Shown here: positions 16,023 through 24,310 of the stretch, piece after piece
Layout: each line of letters begins with the position of its first letter
Position numbering within the stretch: the stretch's first letter is position 1
Origin: Pseudomonas sp. CCC3.1
Lineage (GTDB): Bacteria; Pseudomonadota; Gammaproteobacteria; Pseudomonadales; Pseudomonadaceae
DNA: 64,000 nucleotides
NCBI RefSeq assembly: GCF_034347405.1
Contig: NZ_CP133778.1
Coordinates: 62,001 to 126,000 of the forward strand
Reading direction: 5' to 3'
The notes under the pieces: model-generated
What the model was told of the DNA's origin: nothing
The model's database searches: none
Seen by the model: the letters and a program-made list of their open reading frames with translations, nothing else
Translations under genes and position numbers: made by a program

Positions 16023-18623
16023 ATGATCAACGTAGACCTGCAACAACTGATACAGGCACTCGACGCCGACACCCGGCGTGACCTTGAGGGCAGTGCCGAG
16101 CGCTGTGTCGCACGTGGCGCAGAGCAGGTGCTGGTTGAAGACCTGCTGTTGCAATTGCTCGACCGGCCGCAGGGGCTGCTGGCGCGTGCGCTGCTGGATG
16201 CGCAAATCGATGCGGGTCACTTGAGCGCGGCCTTGCAGCCACGCAGCGAAAACAGTTCATCGCGCAACCCGGTGTTTGCGCCGCAACTGGTGCAGTGGTT
16301 ACAGGACGCTTTGCTGGTCTGCACGCTCGAATTGGGGCAGAGCCAGATCGGGGAAGCCGCGCTGATCCTCGCTGTACTGCGCAACCCGTTGCGTTATGCC
16401 GGGAGTGCTTATCAAACGCTGTTGGCCAAACTCGACATCGAGCGCCTCAAAGGCTTCGCGTTGTCGCAGCAAGAACAGCCCATCCATGGCCAATCCCCGG
16501 CGCAGGGCGAGTCCCTGTTGCACCGTTTCACCCACGACCTGACCGAGCAGGCGCGGGCTGGAAAGCTTGACCCGGTGCTGTGCCGCGACGACGCGATTCG
16601 CCAGATGATCGACATCCTGGCCCGCAGGCGCAAAAACAACCCGATCGTCGTGGGCGAGGCCGGGGTGGGTAAAACCGCCATCGTTGAGGGCCTGGCCTCG
16701 CGCATCGCCGCCGGTGAAGTGCCGCCGGTGCTGCTCGGGGTTCAATTGCTCTCGCTGGACATGGGCCTGTTACAGGCGGGGGCCAGCGTCAAAGGCGAGT
16801 TTGAACGCCGCCTGAAAGGCGTGATCGACGAAGTCAAAGCGTCTCCCAGCCCGATCATTCTGTTTATCGATGAAGCCCACACCCTGATTGGGGCAGGTGG
16901 CAATGCCGGTGGTTCGGATGCGGCCAACCTGCTCAAACCCGCGCTGGCCCGTGGCGAGTTGCGCACTATTGCTGCAACCACGTGGGGTGAGTACAAAAAA
17001 TACATTGAGAAAGACCCGGCGCTGGCCCGCCGCTTCCAGCCGGTGCAGCTGCATGAGCCGACCGTCAATGAAGCCGTCACCATCCTGCGCGGGTTGGCGC
17101 ACGTCTACGAAAAGAGCCACGGCATTTACCTGCGCGATGACGCAGTGGTGGCTGCCGCGCAATTGTCGGCTCGCTATCTGGCGGGGCGTCAACTGCCAGA
17201 CAAAGCGGTCGATGTGCTCGACACTGCGTGCGCCCGCGTGCGCATCAGCCTGGCTGCGGCCCCGGATAAGCTTGCGCAGTTGCGCGGCGAACTGGCCGAA
17301 GGCGGGCGTCAACGCCAAGCCATGCGCCGTGATGCCGAAGCGGGGTTGCGGATTGACCACGCGCAATTGGCCGCGCTGGAAGAACGCCTGCTTGAGGCCC
17401 AAAGTGAGCAGGTGGCGCTGGAAGCCCGCTGGATTGAGCAACGAACATTGGCTGAGCGTCTGTTGGCATTGCGTCAACAACTGGCCGAAGCGCGTGAAAT
17501 CAGCCCGCCAGAAACGGGTGCAGAAAACAGTCAAAGCGTTCCCGCTCTGGAAGCCGACCTCAATCAAACCCATCGCGCTCTGAGCGACGCTCACAGCCAG
17601 GAGCGGCTGGTCAGTTTTGAAGTGTGCCCGCGTCTGGTGGCCGAGGTCATCAGTGCCTGGACGGGCGTGCCGGTGTCGCAACTGGCCCGCGAGCACAGTG
17701 CCAAAGTCGCCAGTTTCGGTGTCGATTTGCAGACCCGCATTCGTGGCCAGGAACAGGCCATTCATGCCCTGGACCGTTCAATGCGCGCCACGGCCGCGGG
17801 CCTTAACAAACCGGATGCCCCGGTGGGGGTTTTTCTGCTGGTCGGGCCGAGTGGCGTCGGCAAGACCGAAACCGCGCTGGCTCTGGCAGACCTGTTGTAC
17901 GGCGGTGAGCGTTTTATCACTACCATCAACATGTCCGAGTTCCAGGAAAAACACACCGTGTCACGCCTGATCGGTGCGCCACCCGGCTACGTCGGCTACG
18001 GCGAAGGCGGCATGCTGACCGAAGCGGTGCGGCAAAAGCCGTACTCTGTGGTGCTGCTGGATGAGGTCGAAAAAGCCGACCCTGATGTGCTCAACCTGTT
18101 CTATCAAATCTTCGATAAAGGTGTGGCCAACGATGGCGAAGGTCGCGAAATAGACTTTCGCAACACGTTGATCCTGATGACCTCCAACCTCGCCAGCGAT
18201 CGCATTAATGCGTTGTGCGAGAACGGTGCGCGACCGAGTGCCGAGGTGCTCGAACAGAGCATCCGCCCGGTACTGAGCAACCACTTCAAACCCGCACTGC
18301 TGGCGCGCATGCGCGTGGTGCCGTACTACCCGGTCAGCGGGTCGGTATTGCGTGAGCTGATCGAAATCAAGCTGCAAGGCCTGGGCCAGCGTCTGCAACG
18401 CCGACACCTGGCGTTCAGCTATTGCCAGCGTCTGGTCGATCACCTGGCCGAGCGCTGCACCCAAAGCGACAGCGGCGCGCGGCTTATCGACTACTTGCTC
18501 GACACTCACGTATTGCCCTTGATCGCCGATCGTTTGCTTGAAGCAATGGCCAACGCGCAAACCCTCACCCGCGTGCATGCAACGCTGGATTCGCAGGCCA
18601 GCGTGCACTGCGAGTTTGCCTGA
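16023..18623 (+). CDS. clpV: Type VI sheath-recycling AAA+ ATPase ClpV (TssH)
   Basis: Hexameric ClpB-like unfoldase that disassembles contracted TssBC sheaths. The N-domain (residues 1-160) is followed by two AAA+ modules. Walker A1 GEAGVGKTA is near residue 211, with Walker B LFIDEAHTLIGAG. Walker A2 GPSGVGKTE is near residue 608, followed by GAPPGYVGYGEGGMLTEAVR and VVLLDEVEKADPDV. A coiled middle region lies around 400-520. ATG 16023 (MINVDLQQLIQALD, 866 residues) is 9 nt after AAGGA and fits homologues; ATG 16017 is only 3 nt away from it. It is co-transcribed with tssG (12-nt gap). Confidence 0.95.
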   Translation: MINVDLQQLIQALDADTRRDLEGSAERCVARGAEQVLVEDLLLQLLDRPQGLLARALLDAQIDAGHLSAALQPRSENSSSRNPVFAPQLVQWLQDALLVCTLELGQSQIGEAALILAVLRNPLRYAGSAYQTLLAKLDIERLKGFALSQQEQPIHGQSPAQGESLLHRFTHDLTEQARAGKLDPVLCRDDAIRQMIDILARRRKNNPIVVGEAGVGKTAIVEGLASRIAAGEVPPVLLGVQLLSLDMGLLQAGASVKGEFERRLKGVIDEVKASPSPIILFIDEAHTLIGAGGNAGGSDAANLLKPALARGELRTIAATTWGEYKKYIEKDPALARRFQPVQLHEPTVNEAVTILRGLAHVYEKSHGIYLRDDAVVAAAQLSARYLAGRQLPDKAVDVLDTACARVRISLAAAPDKLAQLRGELAEGGRQRQAMRRDAEAGLRIDHAQLAALEERLLEAQSEQVALEARWIEQRTLAERLLALRQQLAEAREISPPETGAENSQSVPALEADLNQTHRALSDAHSQERLVSFEVCPRLVAEVISAWTGVPVSQLAREHSAKVASFGVDLQTRIRGQEQAIHALDRSMRATAAGLNKPDAPVGVFLLVGPSGVGKTETALALADLLYGGERFITTINMSEFQEKHTVSRLIGAPPGYVGYGEGGMLTEAVRQKPYSVVLLDEVEKADPDVLNLFYQIFDKGVANDGEGREIDFRNTLILMTSNLASDRINALCENGARPSAEVLEQSIRPVLSNHFKPALLARMRVVPYYPVSGSVLRELIEIKLQGLGQRLQRRHLAFSYCQRLVDHLAERCTQSDSGARLIDYLLDTHVLPLIADRLLEAMANAQTLTRVHATLDSQASVHCEFA

Positions 18624-18633
18624 GGTGGGGCAC

Positions 18634-20142
18634 ATGTTCACCCACGTAGCCAACCCTTTGCCCTATGCCGAGTCGTTGCTGCAACATTTTGCCAGCGTGG
18701 CTGGTGGTGTTGACGTCGCTGCCGTTGCCGGGCTGTGCACACGTGCGGCGGCGCAACTAAGCGCTTGCGAGTTGAGCCAGTTGTATGTGCTCGATGCAAC
18801 TCACAAGCACCTTGAACTCACGGCCGAGTGGTTTGAGGGGCGCGTGCAGCCGGTGCACGCGAAGGGGCTGACCGTCGATTACACGGGCGAACAACTGCTG
18901 CAATTTTCCGTGTGCCAAAACCGTGTGATCAGTATTACTGACCTCAACGATGGCCTGCACGACACCGGCTTTTTACCCGCCCAGGGCGTCCCGTGGCGGT
19001 CGCTGTTGTGCGTGCCGTTATTGAACGCGCAACAGGCCGTTGAAGGCGTGCTGCTGGCGGCCAGTCGCGAGCCGATTGAACTGTCGGGGCATGCGCTGTC
19101 GCTGGGGGCATTGGGCGCTTTTGTGTGTGGGCAAATCCGCTTGCGGCAACAGGGTGTGCAGTCGGTGATGCCGCCTGGTCTGCGAGCCAGGGCTGCCGGG
19201 CTGATCGGTAACAGCGCCGCCATGCGCCAGGCCTGTCATTTGATCAACAAGGTCGTACACAGCGCTTACACGGTATTGCTGTTGGGTGAAACCGGCACGG
19301 GCAAGGAAGTCGTGGCCCGGGCGATTCATGACGGCGGTCCTCGTCGCGCCCAGCCGTTCATTGTGCAGAACTGCGCGGCGTTTCCCGCCGAGTTGCTCGA
19401 AAGCGAGCTGTTCGGCTACCGCAAGGGCGCTTTTACCGGTGCAGGCCGTGACCGGATCGGACTGTTTGATTCGGCTAACGGCGGAACCCTGCTGCTGGAC
19501 GAAATCGGTGACATGCCGCTGTCGCTGCAAGCCAAGTTGCTGCGGGTGTTGCAAGAGGGCGAGATTCGCCCGCTGGGCTCCAACGACACCCACAAGATTG
19601 ACGTGCGAATCATCGCCGCCACCCACCGTGATCTGGAGATGCTGGTGGGGCAGGGGCTGTTTCGCGAAGACCTGTATTACCGGCTCGCCCAGTTTCCCAT
19701 CGCCTTGCCGGCATTGCGTCGGCGCGAGGGCGACATCCTTGATCTGGCCCGGCATTTCGCGACCCACGCCTGTGCGTTTTTGCAGCGCAAGCCGGTGCTG
19801 TGGTCCGAGTGCGCGCTGAACCAACTGGCGAACTACGCCTTTCCCGGCAACGTGCGTGAGTTAAAGGGGTTGGTTGAGCGCGCGGTGTTGCTGTGCGACG
19901 GCGACGAGCTACACGCAGAGCACTTTTCATTGCCTAGCGATGCCTGCCCTAAAACCGCCAGCCTCAGTTTGCGTGAACGCATGGAGCAGGTTGAGCGGGG
20001 ACTGTTGCTCGATTGTTTACGCAAAAACGCGGGCAACCAAACCCGGGCCGCCCACGAACTGGGCGTGGCCCGCCGCACGCTGTTGTACCGCCTGGAGCGC
20101 CTGAACATCAGTTTGGACGACATAAAAAGGAGGGCGTCGTAA
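18634..20142 (+). CDS. sfa2: Sigma-54-dependent activator of the T6SS (Sfa2-like)
   Basis: Bacterial enhancer-binding protein expected to activate RpoN promoters of T6SS or effector genes. The start ATG 18634 (MFTHVANPLPYAES, 502 residues) follows GAGGTGGGG. An N-terminal GAF-like sensor spans about residues 20-170. The AAA+ domain has Walker A GETGTGKE (218-225), the sigma-54 contact loop GAFTGA (265-270) and GGTLLLDEIGDMP. A Fis-type helix-turn-helix closes the protein (QTRAAHELGVARRTLLYRLERL). The position between clpV and orfX is that of sfa2 in P. aeruginosa HSI-II. No convincing -24/-12 element was seen before tssA, so its target may lie elsewhere. Confidence 0.92.
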   Translation: MFTHVANPLPYAESLLQHFASVAGGVDVAAVAGLCTRAAAQLSACELSQLYVLDATHKHLELTAEWFEGRVQPVHAKGLTVDYTGEQLLQFSVCQNRVISITDLNDGLHDTGFLPAQGVPWRSLLCVPLLNAQQAVEGVLLAASREPIELSGHALSLGALGAFVCGQIRLRQQGVQSVMPPGLRARAAGLIGNSAAMRQACHLINKVVHSAYTVLLLGETGTGKEVVARAIHDGGPRRAQPFIVQNCAAFPAELLESELFGYRKGAFTGAGRDRIGLFDSANGGTLLLDEIGDMPLSLQAKLLRVLQEGEIRPLGSNDTHKIDVRIIAATHRDLEMLVGQGLFREDLYYRLAQFPIALPALRRREGDILDLARHFATHACAFLQRKPVLWSECALNQLANYAFPGNVRELKGLVERAVLLCDGDELHAEHFSLPSDACPKTASLSLRERMEQVERGLLLDCLRKNAGNQTRAAHELGVARRTLLYRLERLNISLDDIKRRAS

Positions 20143-20227
20143 TGCCCTTTCAATTCTTTTTGCCTGTGTCAGCGCGCCCCTCAACGGATCGCAACGTGCA
20201 CCAGGCCAACCCGTGGAGACTCCCTTG

Positions 20228-20368
20228 ATGACTGCTCGTCTCTGGTGCGCCGTATTGCTGACTTTCGCCCTTGCAGGTGGCGTGGCTGGCTGTAGCGGCA
20301 ATTACAAATTTAACGACAACAGCTATCGCCCATTGGGTGATCCGCAAGCGGTCAATCGCGGCAAGTGA
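20228..20368 (+). CDS. Tiny T6SS-linked lipoprotein (OrfX-like)
   Basis: A 46-residue reading frame that I translate from ATG 20228 to TGA 20366. It has a signal peptide MTARLWCAVLLTFALAGG, then a lipobox VAGC with the lipidated Cys at residue 22. The mature part of 25 residues (CSGNYKFNDNSYRPLGDP, QAVNRGK) would be anchored in the membrane. It sits between sfa2 (85-nt gap) and fha (17-nt gap), where HSI-II of P. aeruginosa carries orfX. The signal peptide, lipobox and position make it a real gene. Its function is unknown; a role in the envelope-spanning complex is only a guess. Confidence 0.8.
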   Translation: MTARLWCAVLLTFALAGGVAGCSGNYKFNDNSYRPLGDPQAVNRGK

Positions 20369-20385
20369 CCGCAAGGAGCCTCAAT

Positions 20386-21585
20386 ATGGAATTGGTATTT
20401 GACCTGCTCAATACTCAAACGCGGCACGCTACGCAGGTGATGCGCAAAGTCTTCACCGAACATGGCGGCATCATTGGGCGCAATGCAGATTGCGAGTGGG
20501 CGCTGGTTGATGAGTCGAAAAATGTATCCAAGTACCACGCTGAAATCAGCTATCGGGACGGGTCATTTTTTTTCACGGACAGAAGCTACAACGGCACCGG
20601 TTTCAATCACGCCAAAACCTGCCTGACCAAAGGCCAGGTGCAGCGCATTGAGCACGGCCATGTGTACTTTCTCGGCGACTTCCAGATCCGTGCTCATCTG
20701 GAGCACGAACTGCACGCGATGCTGGAGCAGGCTGGCCGCCCTCAGCCAGCGGGCAGCATCATTCCTGATGACGCCTTTCTGACGCTGGACCCGCTCGATC
20801 GGGCTGAATTGCCCGAAATCCTGTTTTCGGTGCTGGATGAGCCCGAGGTGCCGCACCGGCAACCCGCCACCTGGGAGCAGCGGGCAGATTTCGCTCAAAT
20901 TGACTATGAAAACCTTCTGGTACCGAACCTGATTGAAGCCGCGCGGGCGCCGTTGCCCACCCAGGCAACGGCCATTGAAGCACCGCGTGACGATGCGTTT
21001 TGGGGGCAGTTCGGTGCAGCGCTAGGCATTGACGTACTGGCGCTGGCGCAGGCTGATCGAGAAGCGCTGGCGCTAAAGGCTGCTCGCCTGCTTAAACAGA
21101 GCATTGCAGGTTTGCAGCAAAGCCTGTGGACCCGCAGTGAACTCAAAAACCAGCTGCGACTGGCCCGCACGGTGGCCCCGGACGCACGTCAAAATCCGCT
21201 CAAATCAACCCATGACGCGGTTGAGGCCTTAGGCCTGTTGCTGGCGCCACAAAAGCCCCACCAACTGCCGGCAGAACAGGTGATCTGGCGAGCGTTTCGC
21301 GATGTGCAGGCGCATCAGGTCGCGCTGCTGGGGGCCAGTCGAGTGGCCGTTCGCAGCAGCCTTGAACACTTCTCCCCGCAGCAACTGACCTTGCGCTTCG
21401 AGCGCGATGGCTACCGGCCGTGGATCGCGACGTCCGCCAGTCGCTGGCGAGCATTCAGCCGTTATCACCAGACCTTGCAACAAGACGATGACTGGTGTGA
21501 ACGCGTGCTGGCCCGGGATTTTGCCCAAGCCTACGAAGAGCAAGTCCGGTTGATTTCCACCCTTCACAATGACCCCCAAGGATGA
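20386..21585 (+). CDS. fha2: FHA-domain protein of the T6SS (Fha2/TagH-like)
   Basis: Forkhead-associated proteins bind phosphothreonine and serve as targets of the T6SS kinase. ATG 20386 follows GCAAGGAGCC and gives 399 residues. The FHA fold occupies about residues 1-95, with phosphate-binding motifs GGIIGRNADCEWAL, NVSKYHAEI and SYNGTGF. The C-terminal part (residues 200-399) resembles the VasC/TagH C-terminal domain (WGQFGAALGIDVLALAQ; FRDVQAHQVALLGASR). It overlaps tssJ by 4 nt. Kinase and phosphatase partners lie at the end of the cluster. Confidence 0.92.
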   Translation: MELVFDLLNTQTRHATQVMRKVFTEHGGIIGRNADCEWALVDESKNVSKYHAEISYRDGSFFFTDRSYNGTGFNHAKTCLTKGQVQRIEHGHVYFLGDFQIRAHLEHELHAMLEQAGRPQPAGSIIPDDAFLTLDPLDRAELPEILFSVLDEPEVPHRQPATWEQRADFAQIDYENLLVPNLIEAARAPLPTQATAIEAPRDDAFWGQFGAALGIDVLALAQADREALALKAARLLKQSIAGLQQSLWTRSELKNQLRLARTVAPDARQNPLKSTHDAVEALGLLLAPQKPHQLPAEQVIWRAFRDVQAHQVALLGASRVAVRSSLEHFSPQQLTLRFERDGYRPWIATSASRWRAFSRYHQTLQQDDDWCERVLARDFAQAYEEQVRLISTLHNDPQG

Positions 21586-22088
21586 TGCGCATGTTGCGTT
21601 GTACGCCCCTTTACCTTCGCGCCTTGCTGGCGCTGATGGTGCTGCTGTTGACCGGATGTTCGGCCTTGTCGCCGTACTCCAGCGTCACCAAGCTCGACTT
21701 AGGCTTGAGCGCCAGCGACCAGGTCAACCTCGACCTGAACGGTCGCCCGTCGCCTCTGGTGATCCGTTTGATGGAACTCAAGCATCCGGTTGCCTTTGAG
21801 AATGCCGACTTTTTCAGCCTCTATGAGCGGCCAAAAGCCTCACTTTCACCAGACCTGGTCACCAGTGAAGAGCTGGAACTGCGCCCCGGCGAAACCGTCG
21901 AGCTCAAGCTTAGCGTCGAGCCGGGCAGCCGCTATGTGGGCGTGCTCGCGGCCTACCGCGACCTGCCGCAAACGCAATGGCGCTACGTGGTTCCGGTGGC
22001 ATCGGGCGAACTGACCGAGGCCCACCTGATATTCGATCAGACCGGTATTCATAACGCGAACCGGGCACTTGCGCAGGCGGACGATTGA
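21582..22088 (+). CDS. tssJ: Type VI outer-membrane lipoprotein TssJ
   Basis: Outer-membrane-anchored lipoprotein that recruits TssM in the trans-envelope complex. The 168-residue protein has a signal peptide and lipobox LLLTGC with Cys 26. A TssJ beta-sandwich follows (KLDLGLSASDQVNLDLNGRP, PLVIRLMELKHPVAFENADF, LELRPGETVELKLSVEPG, YRDLPQTQWRYVVPV). Translation is coupled to fha2 (ATGA-type overlap) and tssK follows after 2 nt. Confidence 0.95.
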   Translation: MMRMLRCTPLYLRALLALMVLLLTGCSALSPYSSVTKLDLGLSASDQVNLDLNGRPSPLVIRLMELKHPVAFENADFFSLYERPKASLSPDLVTSEELELRPGETVELKLSVEPGSRYVGVLAAYRDLPQTQWRYVVPVASGELTEAHLIFDQTGIHNANRALAQADD

Positions 22089-22090
22089 GC

Positions 22091-23422
22091 ATGAATGCAC
22101 ACAAAGTCATCTGGCGCGAGGGCATGTTGCTGCGCCCGCAACACTTTCAGCAAAGCGACCGTTACTACGACCATCAAATGAAAATCCGGACCCAATTGCT
22201 GGGGCGTTACACCTGGGGTTTTCTGCGTTTAGAGATCGACGTGCAATTTCTCAACATGGGCAAACTGGTGATCAGCCAGGCGTCGGGTGTCTTGCCCGAT
22301 GGCAGCCTGTTTGAATTGGGGGGCAACACCCAGCCGCTGGTTCTGGATGTGCCGCGCAACACGGCGAGCACAGCGGTGTACCTCGCGTTACCGCTGGTCA
22401 CCGGCAACCACATCGAAACCCGCCGCAGCGATCAGACCGATGTGCTGGCGCGTTATACCGCGCACGACATAAACGTGTCCGACTCCAACGCCGGTGATGA
22501 CTCCAGCAGCCAGGTCAGCTGTGCCCGCCCGGATTTTCGTCTATTGCTGGGTGAACAACAGAGCGATCAGGCCAGCGTCAAATTGCAGCTGTGCCATATC
22601 CTCGACACCACCGCCGATGGCGTGATCCGGCTCGATGAGCAATTCATTCCGACCTTCATCCACGCCCATGCTTCGGGCTATGTGCTGTCGTGCCTCAAAG
22701 AAGTCATCAGCATGATCAGCAACCGGGGCGACGCGCTGGCAGATCGCATTCGCTCCAATGGCAAGGTCGGCGGGGCAGAGGTCGGTGATTTCATGATGCT
22801 CCAACTGATCAATCGCACAGAGCTGGTGTTGCGCCACTATTTGAGCCTGGAACAGCTGCACCCTGAAGAGTTGTACTGCGCGTTGCTGGCGATGCTGGGC
22901 GATCTGGCGACCTTTGGCAGCGAGAGTAAACGTCCTCAGTTGCAGAGCACCTATCAGCACAGCAACCAGGGGCAAAGCTTTCGCTCACTGATGGACTCGA
23001 TTCGCCAGGTGCTGTCGATGGTGCTTGAACAGCACGCCACCGAGCTGGTGTTGGAAAACCGTCAATACGGGATTCTGGTGTCGCCGCTGACCGACCACAC
23101 ATTGCTCTCCACCACCTCGTTTGTATTGGCCGCTCATGCGCATTGCGACAGCGAGGAGTTGCGCCATCGCTTGCCGGCGCATCTCAAGATCGGGCCGGTC
23201 GAAAACATTCGCCAACTGGTCAACCTGCACTTGCCGGGCTTCAAGGTCAAACCGTTGCCTGTGGCGCCGCGGCAGATTCCGTTTCACTCCAACAAAACCT
23301 ATTTCATTCTCGAACTCGGCAACGAAGAACTGGCACAACTGGAACGCTCCGGTGGTTTTGCCTTCCACGTGTCGGGTGAGTTTTCAGCGCTTGAACTGCA
23401 ATTTTGGGCCATCAGGAACTGA
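22091..23422 (+). CDS. tssK: Type VI baseplate-membrane connector TssK
   Basis: TssK trimers connect the baseplate to the TssJLM membrane complex. The start ATG 22091 gives MNAHKVIWREGMLLRPQHFQQSDRYYD (443 residues), the classic TssK opening; an in-frame TTG six nt earlier is less likely. The conserved middle LTTFV-like HTLLSTTSFVLAAHAHCD and the C-terminal region LPGFKVKPLPVAPRQIPFHSNKTYF and WAIRN are present. Confidence 0.96.
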   Translation: MNAHKVIWREGMLLRPQHFQQSDRYYDHQMKIRTQLLGRYTWGFLRLEIDVQFLNMGKLVISQASGVLPDGSLFELGGNTQPLVLDVPRNTASTAVYLALPLVTGNHIETRRSDQTDVLARYTAHDINVSDSNAGDDSSSQVSCARPDFRLLLGEQQSDQASVKLQLCHILDTTADGVIRLDEQFIPTFIHAHASGYVLSCLKEVISMISNRGDALADRIRSNGKVGGAEVGDFMMLQLINRTELVLRHYLSLEQLHPEELYCALLAMLGDLATFGSESKRPQLQSTYQHSNQGQSFRSLMDSIRQVLSMVLEQHATELVLENRQYGILVSPLTDHTLLSTTSFVLAAHAHCDSEELRHRLPAHLKIGPVENIRQLVNLHLPGFKVKPLPVAPRQIPFHSNKTYFILELGNEELAQLERSGGFAFHVSGEFSALELQFWAIRN

Positions 23423-23427
23423 CCGCC

Positions 23428-24297
23428 ATGAGTACGGATACACAACATCCAAACGATGACCGCACGGTGATGGCATTCCGTGCGGGCAAGGCATCTGAAA
23501 CGGATGCACTGACCGATGTACAGGCACCGCCAAAAATCGAGCAGCTCGAAGAGCGCATGATTTATTCGGCCCGGGTCGCACCGGCGGACAAGTTCAGCGT
23601 AAGCGTCAACCCGCTGGTGGCCGCCGCCAGTGAAGTGCTGTCGCACGTGGTGCGTATCAAGCACAGCACCAGCGCAGTCACCTTGGTCGGCCTGCACGCT
23701 GTGCTTAAAGCCGCGCTGGAAGCGTTCGAAGTCAACGCTCTGTGCAACGGTGTCGATAGCCAGCAGATGATGAAAGCGCGCTACGTGCTGTGCACGGTGG
23801 TCGACGAGGCGGTGGTGACAACGGGTTGGGGCAAGGAAAGCGACTGGTCACAGAACAGTCTGCTGAGCGGTTTTCACAACGAAACCTTTGGTGGCGAAAA
23901 GGTTTTTAACGTGCTCGATCAACTGTGCAAAGACCCGGTTCACAACTTGTCGCTTCTGGAGCTGGTGTACCTGTGCCTGGCCCTGGGATTTGAGGGCAAG
24001 TTTCGGGTCGTGGAGCGCGGCATTCTGGAACTCGACAGCATTCGCGACGGGCTGTATCGGCAGATCCGGCACTTGCGCGGCGATGTTCCGCGCGAGCTGT
24101 CCCCTCACTGGCAAGGGCTCAAGTCCCACCCCAGCAGCCTGACCCGCATCGTGCCGGGGTGGTGGTTGGGGCTGTTCACGGCCGGGTGTCTGACCGTCAT
24201 GTTTTCGGGCTTTGCCTGGGTGTTGGGCGAGCAGCGCGAGGCGGTGTTGCAACCGTATCAACAGCTCGACGCACCGGTTGTCCGGCCGCAGGTGTAA
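23428..24297 (+). CDS. tssL: Type VI inner-membrane protein TssL (DotU/IcmH)
   Basis: Inner-membrane component that binds TssM and the baseplate. ATG 23428 (MSTDTQHPNDDRTVMAFRAG) follows CAGGAACTGACC and gives 289 residues. The cytoplasmic DotU domain covers residues 60-240 (NPLVAAASEVLS, ARYVLCTVVDEAV, HNETFGGEKVFNVLDQL, YLCLALGFEGKFRV). One C-terminal membrane segment (LFTAGCLTVMFSGFAWVL) follows. There is no peptidoglycan-binding OmpA domain, so this is the short form of the family. Confidence 0.96.
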   Translation: MSTDTQHPNDDRTVMAFRAGKASETDALTDVQAPPKIEQLEERMIYSARVAPADKFSVSVNPLVAAASEVLSHVVRIKHSTSAVTLVGLHAVLKAALEAFEVNALCNGVDSQQMMKARYVLCTVVDEAVVTTGWGKESDWSQNSLLSGFHNETFGGEKVFNVLDQLCKDPVHNLSLLELVYLCLALGFEGKFRVVERGILELDSIRDGLYRQIRHLRGDVPRELSPHWQGLKSHPSSLTRIVPGWWLGLFTAGCLTVMFSGFAWVLGEQREAVLQPYQQLDAPVVRPQV

Positions 24298-24310
24298 ATA
24301 GGAATAACTG

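Noticed and set aside
20143..20227. Sigma-54 promoter between sfa2 and orfX
   Set aside because: No TGGC/TTGC pair with proper spacing is present in the 85-nt gap.
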